Shown here piece by piece: positions 7,911-12,581 of a DNA stretch of 12,581 nucleotides. A program made the position numbers and the translations under genes. Position 1 is the first letter of the stretch. Each line of letters begins with the position of its first letter. Under the pieces are notes generated by a model. It was not told where the DNA came from. It worked only from the letters and a program-made list of their open reading frames with translations, and ran no database searches. Origin of the DNA: Clostridiales bacterium (GTDB taxonomy: Bacteria > Bacillota > Clostridia > Tissierellales > Sedimentibacteraceae); NCBI GenBank assembly GCA_003497505.1, contig DNNV01000382.1, forward strand, positions 3,244-15,824, written 5' to 3'.

Positions 7911-9548
7911 TCATACACCCTGATTTTCAAATAAAAAATACTCGACAAAATCTTCCCCTTCTGGTGTCAAGCCTGGTGAAAGAGTATAGCTGTTTTCGCT
8001 GTGTACTTGATTAATGATTGCATTTGCAAATGCGTTAGGCGACATGTAACCTTCAATATCCAAATTATGTTCACGTCGGTATTGATCTAGCCTTTCTTTC
8101 AGTGTTTCTGGGAGTTGAGTATAGTTCGAATAGACAAAGTGTTTATACTCCTTTGCAGCATTGATAAAGGATGACTGCTCTGAGATGAAGGCCTCCATAA
8201 TCGAGTCTGACATTCTCCATGCGTCTATTTGTAGGGTAGTTGCTTTCATACTGTATTCGCTTGTACCGAATAGTGTATTACTAGATCTTAAAAACCCGTC
8301 ATTTATAAAATCAATGCCTGGCAACTCTTCAGGTTTTGAAATCAGACCATAAGGAGCATACACACGAAGGGAATTTCTTTTCACATTTTGAATCGTCAGA
8401 TCATATATGTTTGTGGCTCTTGCAAGAAGCTTGTTAAAGAGTGAAGTGAAATTTTGAACTTTCCACTCATTTAATATTGAATCAAGTTTCTCATATTCCT
8501 TAGCAGGCAGGGAATCCCAGCTTTGACCATTGTAGATGCTGCCTACATATCCTTTAAGATAGTCCGCTTCATGACTTGAGGATTGCACACGCAAAACAGT
8601 CTTCCCTGTAAATGTAATGTTTCCGACAAGCTGAAGATTGATACGGTCGTCATATCCTAAAATGCTTTGGATGGGAATCTGTATCGGTGATGGTATCTTT
8701 GGAATGTTGAGTAAGCCTAGGCGCAGATCCTTCACAAAATCAGAACGCTGAAAGCTATGCATGGGATATAGGATAGTTACCAGCATAAGGCAAGCAACTA
8801 AAATAGGAAGTAAGATTAATGACTGCGGATTTGCTGCAGTTTTTCCACCACTGTAAAACACACTTTTCTTTTTATTAAATTTACTTTTATTTCGCAAAAA
8901 TGAAGAGTTCAGAATTAAAAAGGCCCAAAAAACATATAATGCTGCCACTGCTGCATAATGGGGGATAATGCTGAATGCCACTGATACGCCTAAAAACGGT
9001 ACAGTAAACATAAAGCAAAAAATTGGTTTTTTTCTCCGAATAAGCATCCATGCCATAAAAAGTGTAACAAAGAATAAGGTAAAAACCGCAAACATTGTGC
9101 TAGAAGCAGTCATTTCGTTGATACCAGCAGGAGCTATGGGCAAGGTAAAAAGATTATACTGCATTTTTTGAGCATATGCTGAAATTACAGAATTGTAGGT
9201 AAGAATAAATCCATGTGTTAAATGATTTAAGACGTCTATTAAACTGTGTTTGAGAAAAAGGGCATAAACAGCAACTGCCAGGGATATAAACAGCAACAGA
9301 ATACGGTTGAGTTTGATTAAAAACACAAGTGTAAAGACAGCACAAAACACAATTGCATATGGAATAACCACCTGCAGTGAAAGAGGGAGGGGAAAAATAG
9401 TATAAAAACATCCATACGCCCCTGAAACCCCTATAAATAAAAATAAAAAATAAAAAAGAAATTGCATTATTAAAGAGGTTTTTGACTCAATTAGGCAAGG
9501 ACTGTCAAGGTGAAGTCCATCATTTGATTTTGGAATTTGGCGTTTCAT
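7911..9548 (-). pseudogene. TgpA/YebA-like membrane transglutaminase, truncated before the catalytic domain
   Basis: This is the N-terminal part of a membrane-anchored transglutaminase-like protein, 545 residues as it stands. About seven hydrophobic segments (near 27-48, 56-78, 81-99, 148-170, 176-195, 197-214, 242-262) precede an extracellular domain with YLKGYVGSIYNGQSW (330-344), a typical TgpA-family block. The end reads YTLSPG...FVEYFLFENQGV and then stops (TGA 7913-7911). In intact relatives the equivalent FLFE...G is followed at once by the C-E-H-F-A-S-type motif holding the catalytic Cys, then the His and Asp. All catalytic residues are therefore missing, and neither other frame continues them. 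The ATG at 9548 has an AGGAGA ribosome site and lies 27 bases after the DUF58 gene. It is third in the moxR-DUF58-transglutaminase operon. A residual role without catalysis cannot be excluded. Confidence 0.85.
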
Positions 9549-9575
9549 AATAAGTCTCCTATTTGACAGAAAGCG

Positions 9576-10721
9576 CTAAATTACTAGATTGCTCATGCTC
9601 TCTTTTATATTTTTCAAGTCAATCAGTGTCAGATCTGTATGCGTGCTTTGGTATTCCGACACTAGTATAATGTTAACTTGGCTTCTCGTTAGGCGTTTAT
9701 GAATCATGTCAATAGAATTTGATGTAATTTCAGAGCAAAGGTACAATACAACTGAATATGGCTTGTGACCATAACCATTGCTGCAGTTTTTTAATACCCA
9801 GGGCTGCTTTTGAAACCTGGTATTGTTCAGCATGGCTTCAAAGGCCAATCTCAAGTCATTTTTCTGTGCGATGGAAGTGTGTACTAAGTGTTCATGAAGG
9901 CTGTCATACCATTCCATTTCATAAGCAATCTGATTTTTTAGAAGAAAATTGGAGATAGAATAGACTGCATCCAATAATCCATTTATTTGCTCGTTGCTAT
10001 TACCATTCAAATCAAAAAGCACTAGTACATCATTAGAAATGGGGTCACCAAAATCCTTTACCATAAGCTGGTCATACTTGTCTGAAAGCTTCCAGTGAAT
10101 TCTTGCAAGCCGGTCTCCATCCCGGTATTCATGGAGATCCATTAATTCAGAAGGATCGTTTCCTTTCATGATTCGTGAAGGTGCATTATTTTGTATATCC
10201 TGGAGAATCACCGAATTGATGGCCATTAGAGGATAAACAGAGGGAATAACTGCAATGAAATAGCTTGACTCAGCCTTTTTACAGAATGAGAATAAGCCGA
10301 GAGTGTCATATATTCGCAGATCTGCAATACTGCAACTCAGCATACCGCAATATTTGGAAGATATGACTTGCTCAACAGTCTGTCCGGAATGGCTGGCTGT
10401 CATAAAAAAAGTCCGGTTTTGTTCTTGCTGCAGCAATTCATTTCGTATGGTTAGTTTTATTTTGATCCTGCATACTAGAAAGGAAGATTTATTATATATC
10501 TTCAATTGTATGGGAAGCGTCTCGTTCTTCTGTATGGAGGCATTCTTTACTATTAGTTCAGCAGTTACTCCGCGCATTGCCAAAGCAGTAATAAATAAGG
10601 AAACCAATGGCAACATAACCAAAAAGGCAAGAAGCCAAAAAGAAATATAATTCACTATAAAGATATGAAAGAGAACGGCAGCTAATAACAGAAACCCATA
10701 TTTCAACTTTGTTATTATCAT
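9576..10721 (-). CDS. DUF58-family membrane protein
   Basis: This DUF58 protein of 381 residues has a near-typical length. An N-terminal membrane hairpin (hydrophobic about 8-48) is followed by a beta-rich region. The signature block is at about 196-224: LHEYRDGDRLARIHWKLS, then DQLMVKDF, the defining DUF58 motif. A VLVLFDLNGN strand (232-241) resembles the start of a von Willebrand A-like domain, but the metal-site DxSxS is altered to DLNGN. Family members are encoded with MoxR ATPases and transglutaminases and are thought to act in assembly or chaperoning of cell-envelope proteins; the molecular role is not established. Its ATG overlaps the moxR-like stop codon in an ATGA arrangement, so translation is probably coupled. 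Confidence 0.9.
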   Translation of the reverse strand: MIITKLKYGFLLLAAVLFHIFIVNYISFWLLAFLVMLPLVSLFITALAMRGVTAELIVKNASIQKNETLPIQLKIYNKSSFLVCRIKIKLTIRNELLQQEQNRTFFMTASHSGQTVEQVISSKYCGMLSCSIADLRIYDTLGLFSFCKKAESSYFIAVIPSVYPLMAINSVILQDIQNNAPSRIMKGNDPSELMDLHEYRDGDRLARIHWKLSDKYDQLMVKDFGDPISNDVLVLFDLNGNSNEQINGLLDAVYSISNFLLKNQIAYEMEWYDSLHEHLVHTSIAQKNDLRLAFEAMLNNTRFQKQPWVLKNCSNGYGHKPYSVVLYLCSEITSNSIDMIHKRLTRSQVNIILVSEYQSTHTDLTLIDLKNIKESMSNLVI

Positions 10722-11701
10722 AGAAGAGCTCTCTTTCGGGAGATATCTGGTGGGAAAACTGTCTGCATAATTCTGGTTAATATGCTATGGGCAGTTGCAT
10801 TGCCAAGATTTACTTGGGAGTTGAGGATTAGACGATGTTCAAAAACATCAAAAAATACAAGCTGTACATCCGATGGGATTACATAATCCCTTCCTGAAAG
10901 CCACGCGGCAGCCTTACTCATTCGGACAAGTGCAATAGAACCTCGCGGACTTACCCCAAGGCGAATAAGTTGATGATCTCTCGTAGCTGTGGCAAGTCTA
11001 GCAATATAGACGTAAATCTCCTCATCTATATGCACTGATTCCACCTGTTCCTGCATCTGCAAAATTTCCATTGCGCTAGTCGATTGTTTTAGTAATTTAA
11101 GCAAATCTCTTGCTGGTTTATTTTTTAAAATTTTTATTTCATCTTGCAATTCAGGGTAACCCATGGAAATCCGAACCATGAAACGGTCCATTTGCGATTC
11201 GGGTAGCAGTTGTGTGCCTGTTGACCCAATTGGATTCTGGGTAGCAATAACCGTAAAAGGATTAGGTAGTTCACGAGTAACTTCGTCTACCGTAACAGAG
11301 CCTTCTTCCATCGCTTCCAGCAAAGCGCTCTGTGTTTTAGAGCTGGCTCTGTTAATCTCATCTACAAGTAGAAGATTACATAAGACTGCTCCCGGTTGAT
11401 ACAATAATTTTTCCTTGTCTTTACTGTAAACAGAAAAACCGACCACATCCGCTGGCATAATTTCCGGAGTAAATTGGATTCGTTTATAATCCAGCCCCAT
11501 TGTTTTGGAGAAAGATAGAGCAAGGGTTGTTTTACCAACACCTGGCGTATCTTCTAATAAAATGTGACCTTTCGCCAGAATGGCCATAAGTACTTTTTCA
11601 ATGACTTCATTTTTTCCAATAATTGTTTTATTAATTTCGTTTATAATCATCAATGCTTTTGGTTGAACAGAAATATGTCCTTCATTCTCATGTTTTAACA
11701 A
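10718..11701 (-). CDS. MoxR-family AAA+ ATPase
   Basis: This cytosolic AAA+ ATPase has 327 residues, the usual length. Family members act as chaperone-like factors for neighbouring DUF58/von Willebrand A-type proteins. Walker A is at 50-59 (EDTPGVGKTT, K57). Walker B is LLLVDE (110-115), followed by NRAS. Sensor 1 is ATQNP (153-157), and QMDRF (170-174) supplies the probable arginine finger R173. The C-terminal lid contains RLGVSPRGS. The start is TTG at 11701, placed 9 bases after AAGGAAGG (11718-11711). The next in-frame Met is residue 18, which has less N-terminal sequence than the family usually shows, so TTG is preferred. It is first of three overlapping or closely spaced genes (moxR, DUF58, transglutaminase). 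No strong promoter is visible; weak candidates are TTTACA with TAATCT, and a TAGAAT, within 11776-11817 on the minus strand. Confidence 0.93.
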   Translation of the reverse strand: MLKHENEGHISVQPKALMIINEINKTIIGKNEVIEKVLMAILAKGHILLEDTPGVGKTTLALSFSKTMGLDYKRIQFTPEIMPADVVGFSVYSKDKEKLLYQPGAVLCNLLLVDEINRASSKTQSALLEAMEEGSVTVDEVTRELPNPFTVIATQNPIGSTGTQLLPESQMDRFMVRISMGYPELQDEIKILKNKPARDLLKLLKQSTSAMEILQMQEQVESVHIDEEIYVYIARLATATRDHQLIRLGVSPRGSIALVRMSKAAAWLSGRDYVIPSDVQLVFFDVFEHRLILNSQVNLGNATAHSILTRIMQTVFPPDISRKRALL

Positions 11702-11884
11702 ATAATCCGACCTTCCTTTCTTTTCATCACTATGGTTTAAAACATGCCCCTCGCTTGATCTTAGTTGTTAATTAAATTCTATCACTTTTAGATTAAAATA
11801 AAAGAATATTTTGTAAAACTTTCTAAATTATGTAGTGTTATTTATTATAAGTTTTAGCTCTGATATTTAATTAAAGTTTGGACT

Positions 11885-11920
11885 AAAAAAGCCCGCACAA
11901 ACATATAGTTTGTGTGAGCT
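11885..11920 (-). terminator. Rho-independent terminator, minus strand
   Basis: The arms 11891-11902 and 11908-11919 pair over 12 positions, with one mismatch and one G-U pair, around an ATATA loop. On the minus strand the stem ends in GCGGGC and runs straight into TTTTTT (11890-11885), a textbook terminator. The T-tract on the plus strand is poor. It lies upstream of the moxR operon and so insulates it from transcription entering from the right, but no intact minus-strand gene precedes it in the window. Confidence 0.8.
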
Positions 11921-11980
11921 GATTTAAAGACGTATAAGAATTAGTTTTTCATGGCAGTGAAACATTAATATGTTTAATTT

Positions 11981-12034
11981 TTATGAAATTGTTACAGCCA
12001 GTTCCATTGCTAATAATGCAATCCTATCTAAAAT
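11981..12034 (-). pseudogene. Possible C-terminal remnant of a minus-strand gene
   Basis: On the minus strand 17 codons read NILDRIALLAMELAVTIS and then TAA; an in-frame stop also lies just upstream. The composition is protein-like, and the remnant ends about 60 bases before the terminator at 11885-11920, which is what the tail of a lost gene would look like. I do not recognise the protein, and so short a stretch could be chance. Confidence 0.2.
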
Positions 12035-12040
12035 ATTTTA

Positions 12041-12202
12041 GTGAGACAGTGGGGACGTTTCATCTATATTTTTTCGTATGGTGCATATAGATTGTTTGCT
12101 GAATTATTTAATTGTCATCTCAAGGCATGTAGATTGTGTTATGAAGATAGAGAAGAAATAGATATTCTTGATTCACTCTTTATTGACTTTTTCGACATAT
12201 AA
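12041..12202 (+). pseudogene. Possible gene fragment on the plus strand (53 codons, unrecognised)
   Basis: A plus-strand reading frame from a GTG at 12041 to TAA at 12200-12202 encodes a protein-like stretch containing SYGAYRLFAELFNCHLKACR and CYEDREEIDILDSLF. There is no ribosome site before the GTG, and the frame is closed just upstream (TAA 12029-12031). If it is real it is the C-terminal end of a protein cut off at about 12060. The promoter of the following unit overlaps its last codons, as happens in compact mobile elements. I cannot name a family. Confidence 0.25.
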
Positions 12203-12211
12203 GAGTATAAT
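12183..12211 (+). promoter_or_regulatory. Strong promoter of the right-end leader
   Basis: TTGACT (12183-12188), a 17-base spacer and a perfect TATAAT (12206-12211) form the best promoter in the window. Transcription should begin near 12218 and yield a leader of about 255 bases before the ATG at 12475. Confidence 0.85.
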
Positions 12212-12239
12212 GATAAAAAATTGAAACTTGAGGTGAAAA

Positions 12240-12260
12240 ATGATTAAATTTTCTTGCTAG
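12240..12260 (+). CDS. Six-residue leader ORF (MIKFSC)
   Basis: ATG ATT AAA TTT TCT TGC TAG is preceded at short distance by GAGGTGA (12230-12236), a good ribosome site, and begins about 22 bases after the predicted transcription start. It is too short to be an ordinary protein. Its place between a strong promoter and a terminator hairpin suggests a regulatory leader peptide whose translation senses a drug or charged tRNA. This is inferred from layout; the peptide is not one I recognise. Confidence 0.45.
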   Translation: MIKFSC

Positions 12261-12365
12261 TTTTTAAAGTACATTTAATACAAAGATAAACAGGTGCGTT
12301 CTGTTTGTTTTGTTGTACTTATGCAAGAAAGTTATTCTTTTTTTTCTTAATATATACTTGTGTTA

Positions 12366-12374
12366 TGCTATACT
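12366..12374 (+). promoter_or_regulatory. Possible second promoter (extended -10)
   Basis: TGCTATACT carries a TG-extended -10 (TATACT at 12369-12374), but the -35 position (CTTAAT near 12346-12351) is poor. If active, it would start transcription just ahead of the terminator hairpin. Confidence 0.2.
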
Positions 12375-12399
12375 GATTAGCTTAACTATGTATATCTAT

Positions 12400-12440
12400 G
12401 AGCTGTAAGAATAATTAATTCTTGCCGCTCTTATTTTTTT
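12400..12440 (+). terminator. Attenuator-like terminator in the leader
   Basis: GAGCTGTAAGAAT (12400-12412) pairs with ATTCTTGCCGCTC (12418-12430) over 13 positions with one mismatch and one G-U pair, around a 5-base loop, then TTATTTTTTT (12431-12440). It sits 16 bases before the AAGGAGG ribosome site of the next ORF, so it must be bypassed for that ORF to be transcribed. An alternative pairing of AGCTTA (12379-12384) with TGAGCT (12399-12404) would invade its left arm and could act as an antiterminator. Confidence 0.75.
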
Positions 12441-12474
12441 ATAAATAATTCAAATAAGGAGGATAAATAATATT

Positions 12475-12555
12475 ATGATAAATAAAGACACTTTGCTAAC
12501 ACATGATAATCTCCATATAGAGTCGGATATTGTAGGCGACGCTTATATGGAGTAA
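12475..12555 (+). CDS. Short ORF, 26 codons, after a strong ribosome site
   Basis: ATG at 12475 follows AAGGAGG (12456-12462) by 12 bases and encodes MINKDTLLTHDNLHIESDIV followed by GDAYME, then TAA. It may be a second leader peptide, or the start of a gene interrupted by a nonsense or frameshift change. It contains the left half of a large inverted repeat. Its product resembles nothing I can identify. Confidence 0.4.
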   Translation: MINKDTLLTHDNLHIESDIVGDAYME

Positions 12556-12581
12556 TAATGAGGTCGCCTATTGTTCCGACT
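12521..12581 (+). repeat. Long interrupted inverted repeat ending at the window edge
   Basis: AGTCGGA (12521-12527) and AGGCGAC (12534-12540) pair perfectly with TCCGACT (12575-12581) and GTCGCCT (12563-12569). The interior ATTGT segments pair partly (A-U and G-U). The 22-base loop holds GGAG, the stop of the 26-codon ORF and the ATG at 12558. It is consistent with an RNA stem-loop controlling translation of the downstream frame, or with a DNA palindrome. Confidence 0.65.
12558..12581 (+). CDS. Possible start of a gene running off the right edge
   Basis: ATG at 12558 begins 2 bases after the TAA of the 26-codon ORF, with GGAG 5 bases upstream, and stays open for the eight codons available (MRSPIVPT). 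If the 26-codon ORF is a leader peptide, this could be the controlled gene. It could equally be an incidental ATG. Too little is visible to name it. Confidence 0.25.

Larger units (their letters stand above)
11702..12474. other. Long region without a full-length gene, between the moxR operon and a plus-strand leader
   Basis: No ORF of gene size is present on either strand. From left to right it holds the weak moxR upstream region, a minus-strand terminator (11885-11920), a short minus-strand coding-like tail (11981-12034), the motif GTGAGACAGTGGGGACG (12041-12057), a plus-strand coding-like fragment (12041-12202), a strong plus-strand promoter (12183-12211), a six-codon ORF (12240-12260) and an attenuator-like terminator (12400-12440). 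The mixture suggests decayed gene ends next to an acquired unit on the right. Confidence 0.6.

Noticed and set aside
7860..7913. A frameshift as the cause of the transglutaminase truncation
   Set aside because: The DNA after the stop encodes the SLH signal peptide, and no frame shows the catalytic Cys region, so a single indel cannot explain it.
12325..12350. AAGAA/TTCTT with an 8-T run as an additional terminator in the right-end leader
   Set aside because: The stem is five AT-rich pairs and too weak; the hairpin at 12400-12440 is far stronger.
1..12581. CRISPR array, tRNA or rRNA genes, complete insertion sequence
   Set aside because: No regularly spaced repeats, no tRNA-like T-loop/CCA arrangement, no rRNA-like conserved stretch and no transposase ORF were seen on either strand.

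Overview
The window looks like a chromosomal segment of a low-GC Gram-positive, most likely an anaerobic member of the Clostridia. The grounds are AT-rich intergenic DNA, strong AGGAGG-type ribosome sites, extended -10 promoters, a lipobox-anchored substrate-binding protein, a surface protein with S-layer homology (SLH) domains, and ABC-F and MoxR/DUF58 genes of Firmicutes type. I cannot name the genus.

Left part (1-3964). On the minus strand lies the 5' end of a LivJ-type amino-acid-binding lipoprotein gene (its C-terminus is off the left edge) with its own strong promoter. Next is a two-gene minus-strand operon, an alanine-racemase-family gene followed by glyA (serine hydroxymethyltransferase), with a clear promoter and terminator. 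A divergent intergenic region carries a hairpin-T-tract element and leads into a plus-strand ABC-F ATPase gene (3965-5521). That gene converges on an SLH-protein gene (5574-7907, minus) across a shared bidirectional terminator.

Middle (5574-11701). Four minus-strand genes lie almost end to end: moxR-like AAA+ ATPase, DUF58 protein, a TgpA/YebA-like membrane transglutaminase, and the SLH surface protein. MoxR, DUF58 and transglutaminase form a well-known trio. Here the transglutaminase stops exactly where the catalytic Cys motif should begin, and 3 bases later the SLH gene starts without a good ribosome site of its own. This looks like a deletion or recombination junction, or an assembly join, and it is the clearest anomaly of the window.

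Right end (11702-12581). This stretch has no full-length gene. It contains a minus-strand terminator with no intact gene in front of it, short coding-like fragments on both strands, and a GTGAGACAGTGGGGACG motif. After these comes a plus-strand regulatory leader: a near-consensus promoter, a six-codon leader ORF, a terminator hairpin with T-tract, a strong ribosome site, a 26-codon ORF, and a long inverted repeat ending on the last base of the window. The layout resembles the attenuated leaders of inducible resistance or efflux genes. The controlled gene lies beyond the window, so its identity is unknown.
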